Positions 1 to 7,158 are shown, counted from the stretch's first letter. The stretch is DNA of 11,484 nucleotides from Thioalkalivibrio sp. (GCA_007120155.1 SKOF01000388.1:1-11484); one strand, 5' to 3'. Notes: generated by a model not told the origin, from the sequence alone. A program made the numbers and translations.

Positions 1-11
1 AGCTTTATCAG

Positions 12-632
12 ATGGCAAGATACATCGGACCCAAGTGCAAACTGAGCCGCCGGGAAGGCACCGACCTGTTCCTCAAGGGCCGCGGCCGTTCCCTGGACAC
101 CAAGTGCAAGCTGGACAAGGCCCCGGGGCAGCACGGCGACCGCCGTACGCGCCTGTCGGACTACGGCATGCAGCTGCGCGAGAAGCAGAAGCTCCGCCGT
201 ATCTACGGGGTGCTGGAGCGTCAGTTCCGCAATTACTACAAGACCGCGTCGCGCCTGAAGGGCTCCACCGGCGACAACCTGCTGCAATTGCTGGAACGCC
301 GTCTGGACAACGTGGTCTACCGCATGGGTTTCGGCGCCACTCGCTCCGAGGCACGGCAGCTGGTTAGCCACAAGGCGATCCAGGTGAACGGCCAGACGGT
401 GAACATCGCGTCCTACCAGGTGAAGCCCTCCGACGTGGTGTCCGTACGCGAGAAGGCCCGCAAGCAGGTGCGGATCCAGGATTCCCTGACGTTGGCCGAA
501 CAGTTCGGGTTTCCGGGATGGATCGACGTGGACACCAAGAAGATGGAAGGCGTCTTCAAGAGTATTCCGGAACGCAGCGACCTGCCCGCGGAGATCAACG
601 AATCTCTGGTGGTGGAGTTGTATTCGAAGTAA
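12..632 (+). CDS. rpsD: 30S ribosomal protein S4
   Basis: S4 is a primary 16S rRNA-binding protein that nucleates assembly of the 30S body. In E. coli it also represses translation of the alpha operon. The 206-residue product has the same length as E. coli S4 and matches it almost throughout: N-terminal MARYIGPKCKLSRREGTDLF, the LSDYGMQLREKQKLRRIYG segment, the S4 RNA-binding domain at about residues 95-155 (RLDNVVYRMGFGATRSEARQ, then HKAIQVNG), and the ending VELYSK. The ATG is chosen because it gives the family N-terminus exactly; only 11 bases precede it, so its ribosome binding site is not assessable. It is followed by rpoA and rplQ, the usual alpha-operon order, but the 172-base gap to rpoA is much longer than usual and holds an inverted repeat. 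Confidence 0.98.
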   Translation: MARYIGPKCKLSRREGTDLFLKGRGRSLDTKCKLDKAPGQHGDRRTRLSDYGMQLREKQKLRRIYGVLERQFRNYYKTASRLKGSTGDNLLQLLERRLDNVVYRMGFGATRSEARQLVSHKAIQVNGQTVNIASYQVKPSDVVSVREKARKQVRIQDSLTLAEQFGFPGWIDVDTKKMEGVFKSIPERSDLPAEINESLVVELYSK

Positions 633-704
633 GTGATCCCCGCCCCGGGGATGCTGTGGCGGAAAGGACCGACTCGGCAGTCCCGGAATGGCATGTGTGG
701 GTAA

Positions 705-776
705 GTGAGGTGTCAGGCGTCAGGCGGGAGGAGTGCAACAGCACGCCCGCCTCACGTCTTTCCCCTGACGCCTCAC
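705..776. repeat. Long inverted repeat of TGA/TCA heptads between rpsD and rpoA
   Basis: Arm 705-717 (GTGAGGTGTCAGG) pairs with 764-776 (CCTGACGCCTCAC) with one mismatch that becomes a G-U pair in RNA. Next, 718-728 pairs with 746-756 with one mismatch, and GTGC 733-736 pairs with GCAC 741-744 around an AACA loop. TGA/TCA triplets fall on a 7-base period (706, 713, 720; 766, 773). The same type of sequence, including a GTCTTTCC stretch, recurs between ssb and miaB. There is no T-run, so it is not a standard terminator. A smaller hairpin (ATCCCC/GGGGAT, 636-652) sits just after the rpsD stop. In the operon mRNA the whole unit should fold as one hairpin; a processing or stability role is a guess. 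Confidence 0.8.
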
Positions 777-804
777 CGCAAAGCAACCAATTACGAGGTC
801 TTCA

Positions 805-1803
805 ATGCAGACCAAAGTCAACGAACTCCTGAAGCCCCGCCACATCGAGGTCGCCAGCGTCAGCCCCAGGCAGGCGAAAGTGGTGCTTGAGCCTCTTGAG
901 CGGGGATTCGGTCATACGCTGGGCAACGCCCTGCGCCGGATCCTGCTGTCCTCGATCCCGGGCGCGGCCGTGATCGAGGCGGAGATCGAGGGCGTGCTTC
1001 ACGAGTACACCTCCCTCGAGGGCGTGCAGGAGGATGTGGTCGACATCCTGCTGAACCTCAAGGGGATTGCGCTGAAGATGCACAACCGGGACGAGGCCAC
1101 CCTGACCCTGAAGAAGAAGGGCCCCGGGGTGGTGACCGCCGGTGACATCGCGCTGGACCATGACGTGGAGATCGTCAATCCGGAGCATGTGATCGCGCAT
1201 CTGACCAAGAACGGCGACCTCTCCATGAGCCTGAAGGTGGGCCGTGGCCGCGGCTATCAGCCCGTGACCGTGCGCCGGGGCGCCGACGAGGACCGCCCCA
1301 TCGGGCGGCTCATGCTCGACGCCAGCTTCAGCCCCATCCGTCGTGTGGCCTACAAGGTGGAAAGCGCGCGTGTGGAACAGCGCACCGACATGGACCGGCT
1401 GATCATCGAACTGGAGACAAACGGCACCGTGGAGGCCGACGACGCCATCCGTCAGGCGGCCGGTGTGCTGCAGAGCCAGCTGGCTGCCTTTGTGGAGCTG
1501 CAGGGCGACGAGAGTGCCGTGACAGAAAGCAAGCAGATGGAGATCGATCCCATCCTGCTGCGCCCGGTGGACGATCTGGAGCTCACCGTGCGTTCCGCCA
1601 ACTGCCTGAAGGCCGAGAACATTTACTATATCGGTGACCTGATCCAGCGCACCGAGGTGGAGCTGCTCAAGACCCCGAACCTGGGCAAGAAGTCGCTTAC
1701 CGAGATCAAGGACGTGCTGGCCTCCCATGGGCTTTCCATGGGCATGCGCCTTGAGAACTGGCCGCCGCCGGGGCTCAAGGATCAGGACAAGAAGGCCGGC
1801 TGA
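805..1803 (+). CDS. rpoA: DNA-directed RNA polymerase subunit alpha
   Basis: The alpha subunit dimerises to scaffold beta and beta' and binds UP elements and activators through its C-terminal domain. The 332-residue product (E. coli 329) shows the N-terminal dimerisation domain (LERGFGHTLGNALRRILLSS; residues 1 to ~235), an acidic linker with MEIDPILLRPVDD, and the C-terminal domain with RSANCLKAENIYYIGDL and TPNLGKKSLTEIK, which includes the DNA-contacting arginine and helix-hairpin-helix region. It ends MRLENWPPPGLKDQDKKAG. The ATG is preceded by GAGG at 795-798 with 6-base spacing. The gene lies in the alpha operon between rpsD and rplQ, with 37 bases to rplQ. It is probably cotranscribed with both neighbours. 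Confidence 0.98.
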   Translation: MQTKVNELLKPRHIEVASVSPRQAKVVLEPLERGFGHTLGNALRRILLSSIPGAAVIEAEIEGVLHEYTSLEGVQEDVVDILLNLKGIALKMHNRDEATLTLKKKGPGVVTAGDIALDHDVEIVNPEHVIAHLTKNGDLSMSLKVGRGRGYQPVTVRRGADEDRPIGRLMLDASFSPIRRVAYKVESARVEQRTDMDRLIIELETNGTVEADDAIRQAAGVLQSQLAAFVELQGDESAVTESKQMEIDPILLRPVDDLELTVRSANCLKAENIYYIGDLIQRTEVELLKTPNLGKKSLTEIKDVLASHGLSMGMRLENWPPPGLKDQDKKAG

Positions 1804-1840
1804 GGCCGCCATACAGCTTTATTGAACGGGAACAAGACCC

Positions 1841-2266
1841 ATGCGTCATCGTAATAGCGGGCGGCAGCTGAGCCGCAACAGCTCGCATCGTAAGGCCACC
1901 ATGCAGAACATGGCTGCCTCGTTGTTTCGTCACGAGGTCATCAAGACCACGGTGCCCAAGGCCAAGGAGTTGCGCCGTGTGGCCGAGCCCCTGATCACCC
2001 TGGCGAAGACCGACAGCGTGCACACCCGCCGTATGGCCTTTTCGCGCTTGCGTGACAAGGAAGTGGTGGGCAAGCTGTTCCAGGACTTGGGCCCGCGCTA
2101 CCAGGCCCGTCCCGGCGGCTACATGCGCATCCTCAAGTGCGGCTTCCGCCCTGGCGACAACGCGCCCATGGCATACGTCGAACTGGTGGATCGCCCGGAG
2201 ATCGAAGCGGGCGCCGAGGAGACCGCCAAGGGCGAACCGGCAGCCGAGTCCAAGAGCGAAGACTGA
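1841..2266 (+). CDS. rplQ: 50S ribosomal protein L17
   Basis: L17 sits near the peptide exit region of the 50S subunit. The product begins MRHRNSGRQLSRNSSHRKAT, followed by NMAASLFRHEVIKTTVPKAKELRRVAEPLITLAK, which is the diagnostic N-terminal half. The middle GGYMRILKCGFRPGDNAPMAYVELVD closes the conserved core at about residue 120. At 141 residues it is longer than the ~127 of E. coli because of a charged, low-complexity acidic tail (EAGAEETAKGEPAAESKSED), a common extension in high-GC proteobacteria. No strong Shine-Dalgarno is visible before the ATG; translational coupling to rpoA is possible. It is the last gene of the alpha operon, with a terminator 25 bases downstream. Confidence 0.97.
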   Translation: MRHRNSGRQLSRNSSHRKATMQNMAASLFRHEVIKTTVPKAKELRRVAEPLITLAKTDSVHTRRMAFSRLRDKEVVGKLFQDLGPRYQARPGGYMRILKCGFRPGDNAPMAYVELVDRPEIEAGAEETAKGEPAAESKSED

Positions 2267-2290
2267 CACCCGTCCGCATTCGGGTTGACG

Positions 2291-2318
2291 AAAAAGCCGG
2301 CCCCTGTGCCGGCTTTTT
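2291..2318 (+). terminator. Intrinsic terminator of the alpha operon
   Basis: AAAAAGCCGGC (2291-2301) and GCCGGCTTTTT (2308-2318) form a perfect 11-bp arm pair around the loop CCCTGT. The top strand continues into CTGTTTT. It lies 25 bases after the rplQ stop. The A-tract makes it potentially bidirectional. Confidence 0.93.
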
Positions 2319-2563
2319 CTGTTTTGCGAGCCTGCGTTCCCCGGAGACGGCGAATGGAAACCACGAAGGGGGAAACAGGCATGAGGGAGACCGGGAAACC
2401 GACCACAATCACCCCTTACATCAGGGTTCCCGGCCGTTCCCGGCCTTGATCCTACGCCCAGGGATGCCACGCCGCCAGGCAAGACTTCCGTGCTCCGGTG
2501 TTCAGGGGCGCAGGTGTACGATGATCTCAACGCCACGGCAAGACCATCCCCAGCTATCCTCTT
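2319..2563. other. Non-coding gap with no recognised feature
   Basis: I see no convincing gene here. The open frames crossing it have no family resemblance and run into the terminator or the heptad array. A short direct repeat TTCCCGGCC occurs at 2427-2435 and 2438-2446. No clear sigma70 promoter for the downstream gene stands out; TACGAT near 2517 is only a weak -10 candidate. Confidence 0.5.
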
Positions 2564-2633
2564 TGACAACTGACAACTGACAACTGACAACTGACAACTG
2601 ACAACTGACAACTGACAACTGACAACTGACAGG
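2564..2633. repeat. Tandem heptamer array, nine perfect TGACAAC units
   Basis: Nine uninterrupted copies of TGACAAC run from 2564 to 2626, followed by a diverged tenth unit TGACAGG (2627-2633). The final AGG lies 8 bases before the ATG at 2642 and is the only Shine-Dalgarno-like sequence for that gene. On the top strand TGA every 7 bases puts stops in all three frames; the bottom strand stays open and yields spurious SVVSCQLS-type peptides. From general knowledge, short heptameric tandem repeats are frequent in some cyanobacterial and Ectothiorhodospiraceae genomes. Confidence 0.97.
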
Positions 2634-2641
2634 TTTCTTCA

Positions 2642-3379
2642 ATGTTCGTCCTGTTCACTGATTTCGGCCCCTCGGGGCTCTACACCGGGCAGATACGAGC
2701 CGTTCTGCACGGCAAGTTTCCGGAACGCCCGGTGCTGGACGCCTGCAGTGACGCGCCGGCCTTCAACCCGAGGGCGTCCGCCTATCTGCTGGCATCCCTG
2801 GTGCCGTTTTACCCCGCGGACGCCATCTGGCTGGCCGTGGTGGATCCGGGTGTCGGCACCGAGCGGGACGGACTGATCATGGCGGCCGACGGACGCTGGT
2901 TCGTTGGGCCGGACAACGGCCTCCTGAGCCAGGTGATGCTCAATGCAAGGGAGGCGAGCTGCTGGCGCGTCCAGTGGCGCCCGCCCGACATGTCGCCGAG
3001 CTTTCACGGCCGAGACTGGTTTGCACATGTGGCGCTTCAGCTTTCCATGGAACGCATGCCCGAGGCCGGTGAGGTATCCCCGGACGATCTGGTGGGCAGC
3101 GATTGGCCCATGGACCTGCCGGAGGTCATCCATGTGGATCATTACGGCAACCTGGTCACCGGGTTGCGTGCCGGCTCCGTGCCCGTTGATGCGGTACTCC
3201 GGCTAGGCAAGTCGCGCCTGCGTCGCGCGCGCACCTTCGCCGAGGTGCCCGCGGGGCAGGGATTCTGGTATTGCAATGCCATGGGACTGGTGGAGGTCGC
3301 GGTCAATCGCGGCAGGGCCAGCGATGTGTTGGGTGCCGGAATCGGGGATCCGGTGGCGGGGGTGATCGGCACCGATTGA
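2642..3379 (+). CDS. SAM hydrolase (SAM hydroxide adenosyltransferase, DUF62 family)
   Basis: Members of this family split S-adenosylmethionine with hydroxide into adenosine and methionine; fluorinase/chlorinase enzymes are specialised relatives. The 245-residue product starts MFVLFTDFG (D7 in the conserved FTDFG), carries VVDPGVGTERDG (D68, R75), GPDNGLL (89-95), FHGRDWFAHVA (H122) and VDHYGNLVTGL near residue 160. D68, R75 and the later histidine correspond to the Asp-Arg-His set reported to activate water in the hydrolase, so hydrolase rather than halogenase is favoured. The usual Asp-x-Tyr after FTDFG is replaced by SGLY. The ATG is chosen from the family N-terminus. It converges with uvrA, 43 bases apart, with no terminator seen between them. 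It is probably cytosolic. The physiological role of the family is poorly understood. Confidence 0.88.
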   Translation: MFVLFTDFGPSGLYTGQIRAVLHGKFPERPVLDACSDAPAFNPRASAYLLASLVPFYPADAIWLAVVDPGVGTERDGLIMAADGRWFVGPDNGLLSQVMLNAREASCWRVQWRPPDMSPSFHGRDWFAHVALQLSMERMPEAGEVSPDDLVGSDWPMDLPEVIHVDHYGNLVTGLRAGSVPVDAVLRLGKSRLRRARTFAEVPAGQGFWYCNAMGLVEVAVNRGRASDVLGAGIGDPVAGVIGTD

Positions 3380-3422
3380 GGGCAGCAGAGGCCGTAGACG
3401 CGCTGATCGGCGGCGTGCGTCC

Positions 3423-6278
3423 TTACCCCCGGGCGACCGCCCGCGGCCCGGTGTTCTTCTCCAGCAGCGGACGCAGGAACCGCCCGGTGTGGGAGCCGGG
3501 GTGGACCGCGAGCTGCTCGGGTGTGCCCAGCGCGACGATCTCGCCGCCGCCGGAGCCCCCCTCCGGACCCAGGTCGATCACCCAGTCGGCGGTCTTGATC
3601 ACATCCAGATTGTGCTCGATTACCACCACCGTGTTGCCATGGTCACGCAACCGGTGGAGTACCGCCAGCAACAGCTCCACGTCGTGGAAATGCAGGCCGG
3701 TGGTGGGTTCGTCCAGGATGTAGAGGGTTCGGCCGGTCTCGCGCTTGGAAAGCTCCCGGGCCAGCTTCACGCGCTGGGCCTCGCCGCCGGAGAGCGTGGT
3801 GGCGTTCTGCCCCAGCTGGAGGTAGGACAGTCCCACGTCCATCAGCGTCTCCAGCTTGCGCCGGATGACCGGCACCGCATGGAAGAAGTCGAGCGCCTCC
3901 TCCACGGTGAGATTCAGGACCTCATGGATGGTTCGCCCCTTGTAGCGGATCTCCAGGGTCTCACGGTTGTACCGTTGCCCCTTGCACACGTCGCAGGGTA
4001 CATAGACGTCCGGCAGGAAGTGCATCTCCACCTTGATCACCCCGTCCCCCTGGCAGGCCTCGCAGCGCCCGCCCTTCACGTTGAAGGAGAACCGCCCGGG
4101 GCTGTACCCGCGGGTGCGGGCCTCCGGGGTGGTGGAGAACAGCTCACGAATGGGGGTGAACAACCCCGTGTAGGTGGCCGGGTTGGAGCGGGGTGTACGC
4201 CCGATGGGACTCTGATCGATGTCTACCACCTTGTCGAACTGCTCGGCGCCTTCTACGGCATCGCACGGGGCCGGTTCGTCACCGGCCCGATTGATGTGCC
4301 GGGCCATGATCCGGTACAGGGTGTCGTTGACCAGGGTGGATTTCCCCGAGCCGGAGACGCCGGTTACGCAGGTCAGCAGGCCCACGGGAAAGTCCACGTC
4401 CACGCCCTTGAGGTTGTTGCCGCGGGCGCCTCGCAGGGTGAGCGAGCATTCCGGGTCGGGGGGCACGCGCGTCCCGGGCAGGGCGATGGCACGCCGGCCG
4501 GCCAGATACTGGCCGGTGAGGGAGGCCGGATGGCTCTCGATCTCTCGGGGCGTGCCCTGGGCCACCACCCATCCGCCATGCCGGCCGGCGCCGGGGCCCA
4601 TATCAACCACGTGGTCGGCACGGCGGATGGCGTCCTCGTCATGTTCCACCACCACCACCGTGTTGCCCAGGTCGCGAAGGTAGGTGAGCGTATTGAGCAG
4701 GCGCGCGTTGTCCCTCTGGTGCAGGCCGATGGAGGGTTCGTCCAGGATATACATGACGCCCACCAGACCGGCACCGATCTGTGATGCGAGGCGGATGCGC
4801 TGGGCCTCGCCGCCGGAGAGCGTGTCCGCGCTTCGATCCAGCGTCAGGTAATCAAGGCCTACGTTCACCAGGAACTCCAGCCGTGCGGCGATCTCCCGCA
4901 CGATCTTCTCCGCCACCTGACCCTTGGCGCCGGGAAGTCTCAGGGCCGCGAACAGGGCCTGGGCCTCACCGATGGGCAGTCGGGTGATCTCGGGCAGGGT
5001 GTGCTGCCCCACGAATACGTGCCGGGCCTGGCGGTTCAGCCGTGTGCCCCGGCAGTCGGGGCAGGCGTGGGTGGCCAGGTACTTGGACAGTTCCTCGCGC
5101 ACTGTACCGGAGTCGGTTTCCCGATAGCGGCGTTCCAGGTTGGGCAGCACGCCTTCGAAGGGATGGGTGCGTACCGTGGTGTGGCCCCGTTCATTCAGGT
5201 AACGAAAATCGATGGCCTCCTCGCCGCTTCCCTGCAGAATCACGCGCCGGGCCTGTTCGTCGAGTTCGCCGAAGGGGGCCTCGATGTCAAAGCCGTAGTG
5301 GGCGGCCAGGGACTGGATCATCTGGAAGTAGTAGGTGTTGCGCCGGTCCCAGCCGCGCACGGCACCGCCCGCGAGGCTCAGGTCCGGGTTGCTGACCACC
5401 CGGGCCGGATCGAAAAACTGCGTCACCCCCAGGCCGTCGCAGGCCGGGCAGGCGCCCGCCGGGTTGTTGAACGAGAACAGGCGCGGTTCCAGTTCACTGA
5501 GGGAGTAGCCGCACACCGGGCAGGCAAAACGGGCGGAGAACACAAGCGGCGCACGTGCCGGTTCGTCCAGCCAGGCCACCTGCACGATGCCGTCGGAGAG
5601 CGCCAGCGAGGTTTCCAGGGATTCCGCCAGACGCACACGCACGTCGTCGCGAACCTTCAGGCGGTCCACCACCACCGCGATGTCGTGCTTGCGTTTCGGG
5701 TCAAGGGCCGGTGGATCGTCCAGTTCCACCAGTTCACCGTCGATGCGCGCGCGCAGAAATCCCTGGGCACGCAGGGTGTCGATCACCTGGTGGTGCTCGC
5801 CCTTGCGGTTGTGTACCACGGGTGCGAGCAGCATGAGCTTGCTGCCTTCCGGGAGGCTCAGGATCTGGTCCACCATCTGGCTGACCGTTTGCGCCTCCAG
5901 GGTATTGCCGTGTTCCGGACAACGGGGCGTCCCGGCACGGGCGAACAACAGGCGCAGGTAGTCGTAGATCTCGGTGATGGTGCCCACCGTGGAGCGCGGA
6001 TTGTGGGAGGTGGTCTTCTGCTCGATGGAGATGGCCGGGGACAGCCCCTCGATGTGATCCACATCGGGCTTTTCCATCACGGACAGGAACTGGCGCGCGT
6101 ACGTGGACAGGGACTCCACATAGCGGCGCTGGCCCTCGGCAAACAGGGTGTCGAAGGCCAGGGATGACTTGCCCGAGCCGGATACCCCGGTGATGACGAT
6201 GAGCCGGTCCCTGGGCAGGTCCAGGTCCACGTTCTGCAGGTTGTGGGTGCGGGCGCCGCGGATGAGGATCTTGTCCAT
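3423..6278 (-). CDS. uvrA: Excinuclease ABC subunit A
   Basis: UvrA is the damage-recognition ATPase of nucleotide excision repair; it dimerises and loads UvrB on lesions. From the chosen ATG at 6278 the product is 951 residues (E. coli 940), beginning MDKILIRGARTHNLQNV as the family does; an in-frame ATG at 6347 would add 23 unsupported residues. Visible motifs are Walker A GVSGSGKS at 31-38 and 640-647, zinc-binding cysteines 253/256/277/280 and 739/742/762/765, ABC signatures LSGGEAQ at 487 and 829, and Walker B ILDEP at 511 and 854. It appears intact. A purine-rich GAGGAAG lies about 12 bases upstream on the minus strand. No LexA-type CTGT-N8-ACAG box was found in the upstream ~140 bases, in contrast to E. 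coli uvrA. It is divergent from yajR across a repeat-filled gap. Confidence 0.98.
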   Translation of the reverse strand: MDKILIRGARTHNLQNVDLDLPRDRLIVITGVSGSGKSSLAFDTLFAEGQRRYVESLSTYARQFLSVMEKPDVDHIEGLSPAISIEQKTTSHNPRSTVGTITEIYDYLRLLFARAGTPRCPEHGNTLEAQTVSQMVDQILSLPEGSKLMLLAPVVHNRKGEHHQVIDTLRAQGFLRARIDGELVELDDPPALDPKRKHDIAVVVDRLKVRDDVRVRLAESLETSLALSDGIVQVAWLDEPARAPLVFSARFACPVCGYSLSELEPRLFSFNNPAGACPACDGLGVTQFFDPARVVSNPDLSLAGGAVRGWDRRNTYYFQMIQSLAAHYGFDIEAPFGELDEQARRVILQGSGEEAIDFRYLNERGHTTVRTHPFEGVLPNLERRYRETDSGTVREELSKYLATHACPDCRGTRLNRQARHVFVGQHTLPEITRLPIGEAQALFAALRLPGAKGQVAEKIVREIAARLEFLVNVGLDYLTLDRSADTLSGGEAQRIRLASQIGAGLVGVMYILDEPSIGLHQRDNARLLNTLTYLRDLGNTVVVVEHDEDAIRRADHVVDMGPGAGRHGGWVVAQGTPREIESHPASLTGQYLAGRRAIALPGTRVPPDPECSLTLRGARGNNLKGVDVDFPVGLLTCVTGVSGSGKSTLVNDTLYRIMARHINRAGDEPAPCDAVEGAEQFDKVVDIDQSPIGRTPRSNPATYTGLFTPIRELFSTTPEARTRGYSPGRFSFNVKGGRCEACQGDGVIKVEMHFLPDVYVPCDVCKGQRYNRETLEIRYKGRTIHEVLNLTVEEALDFFHAVPVIRRKLETLMDVGLSYLQLGQNATTLSGGEAQRVKLARELSKRETGRTLYILDEPTTGLHFHDVELLLAVLHRLRDHGNTVVVIEHNLDVIKTADWVIDLGPEGGSGGGEIVALGTPEQLAVHPGSHTGRFLRPLLEKNTGPRAVARG

Positions 6279-6337
6279 TGGGGTATGTGGCTTCCTCGGC
6301 AAGGGCACGGTGGTGGGGGGGATCGCGCAAACGATGA

Positions 6338-6367
6338 ATTTTATCATTGGGGCGGGGTGAGGGTGAA
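6338..6367 (-). promoter_or_regulatory. Possible uvrA promoter
   Basis: Read on the minus strand, TTCACC (6362-6367) and TAAAAT (6338-6343) are separated by 18 bases and would start transcription about 50 bases before the uvrA ATG. The -35 matches TTGACA at 4 of 6 positions and the -10 matches TATAAT at 5 of 6. This AT-rich patch stands out in GC-rich surroundings. Assigned by inspection only. Confidence 0.35.
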
Positions 6368-6420
6368 ACCGGATGTGTGTTTGCTTTGGCGTGCTCGTTT
6401 GGCCAGTTCCCGGGGCACAG

Positions 6421-6795
6421 GTAAATCAAAGTCAAAGGCGTTTCGATCCGCCTTGCAGGCGGCTCGAGTTACTTTTGTTCGGCGCGTCCATGCGCCTCAC
6501 CCCCTTCGGGGCTTGCGCGCAAAATCGCTCCCGGCGATTTTGTCTTGCTTGTCCAAGAAAAGTAACCAAAAGAAGGACACCCCGATGCCGCACCCGCTGT
6601 TGCGGGTGCCCTGCGTTGCTCGGCTTCGAGGGGGTCGGCGCACAGGCCTTCCATGGCCTGAGCGCCGACGCGCCGCCTCCCTGCGGCGCCCCTTCGGGCT
6701 TTTACCCTCGAAGCCTGCGCGACTCGGTGCGCCATGGGGGAGAAGGTCAAGATCGCTTCGAGTGGCATCGGGGCAATGTTGATCCTGGTGCCTTC
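6421..6795 (-). repeat. Structured multi-hairpin repeat, copy 1 (reads toward uvrA)
   Basis: Read on the minus strand, an outer stem GGCTTCGAGGG/CCCTCGAAGCC (6705-6715 with 6622-6632) encloses two hairpins. The first is GCGCCGC-AGGGAG-GCGGCGC (6689-6670). The second is GTCGGCGC, T, CAGGCC, loop ATGGAA, GGCCTG, T, GCGCCGAC (6669-6634). A further hairpin GCACCCGC-AACA-GCGGGTGC follows (6609-6590), then a tail with an inverted repeat GTTACTTTT/AAAAGTAAC (6468-6476 and 6558-6566) around CAAAATCGC/GCGATTTTG, and a CCGCC/GGCGG hairpin at 6448-6462. A second copy lies inverted at 6857-7110. Ends are approximate. From memory, sequences of this kind (AAAAGTAACCAAAAGAAGG) recur widely in gamma- and betaproteobacterial genomes and are often miscalled as small proteins. 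No credible gene lies here. Confidence 0.85.
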
Positions 6796-6814
6796 TTGAA
6801 TCGCCGTGCCACCC

Positions 6815-6846
6815 CCGGTTCGGCCGGAGGGCCGGCCTCCTACAGG
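6815..6846. repeat. REP-like palindrome between the two large repeats
   Basis: GGCCGG (6822-6827) and CCGGCC (6832-6837) form a hairpin with a 4-base loop. Read on the minus strand it is flanked by CCTGTAGGAG on one side and GAACCGG on the other, resembling pseudomonad-type REP sequences (TGTAGGAG, palindrome, GAAC). The family assignment is by eye; no REP-associated transposase is in the window. Confidence 0.5.
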
Positions 6847-6856
6847 AAAACCCAAG

Positions 6857-7110
6857 GCCACTGATACCAAGTGCCCCGCTCATGCTGATCAAAGGGGTTT
6901 TGACCTTTCCCCGTATGGCTCGCCGAGCACGGGGCTGTCCCGGGGTCAAAGCCCGTCAGGGGCGCCGCAAGGACGCGGCGCGTCGATCGTCAGGCCAGGG
7001 AAGGCCTGTCGATCGACCTCCCCGGGACAGCCCCGCGCGCAGGGCACCCCGAAGGGGCGAGACATCCGTGGAAAAGGCACGGCGTCAATGGTTTACCTGG
7101 GTTTACCTGG
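6857..7110 (+). repeat. Structured multi-hairpin repeat, copy 2 (reads toward yajR)
   Basis: This is the same element as 6421-6795 in opposite orientation. The outer stem is GGGGCTGTCCCGGGG (6931-6945) with its perfect complement at 7020-7034, a different sequence from copy 1. Inside are GCGCCGC-AAGGAC-GCGGCGC (6962-6981) and GTCGATCG, T, CAGGCC, loop AGGGAA, GGCCTG, T, CGATCGAC (6982-7017). A shorter CCCC-GAA-GGGG hairpin follows. The linker CAAAGCCCGTCAGGGG (6947-6962) aligns with AAAAGCCCGAAGGGG of copy 1. The GTTACTTTT tail is degenerate here; instead there is a direct repeat of GTTTACCTGG (7091-7100, 7101-7110). Ends are approximate. No credible gene lies within it. Confidence 0.85.
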
Positions 7111-7158
7111 TGGCCGATCCCTGACCAAAATCCTCACGCACTATCCCACCCCGAGTGC

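Noticed and set aside
802..1812. Minus-strand open frame of 336 codons opposite rpoA
   Set aside because: It mirrors rpoA exactly, and its His/Leu/Gly-rich translation resembles no protein family.
1775..2611. Minus-strand open frame beginning SVVSCQLSVVSCQLS
   Set aside because: Its start is the TGACAAC array read on the strand without stops, and the rest is antisense to rplQ; it is a repeat artefact.
2564..2633. TGACAAC array as a CRISPR or an iteron origin
   Set aside because: Units are 7 bases with no spacers, too short for CRISPR, and no replication gene or AT-rich origin region is nearby.
3489..6167. Long plus-strand open frames (3489-4784, 5001-6167) opposite uvrA
   Set aside because: They are antisense to a fully conserved uvrA, have repetitive His/Gly/Val-rich composition with no recognisable family, and reflect the codon bias of GC-rich DNA.
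6279..6420. LexA (SOS) box upstream of uvrA
   Set aside because: I searched for CTGT-N8-ACAG and near variants on both strands of this stretch and found none.
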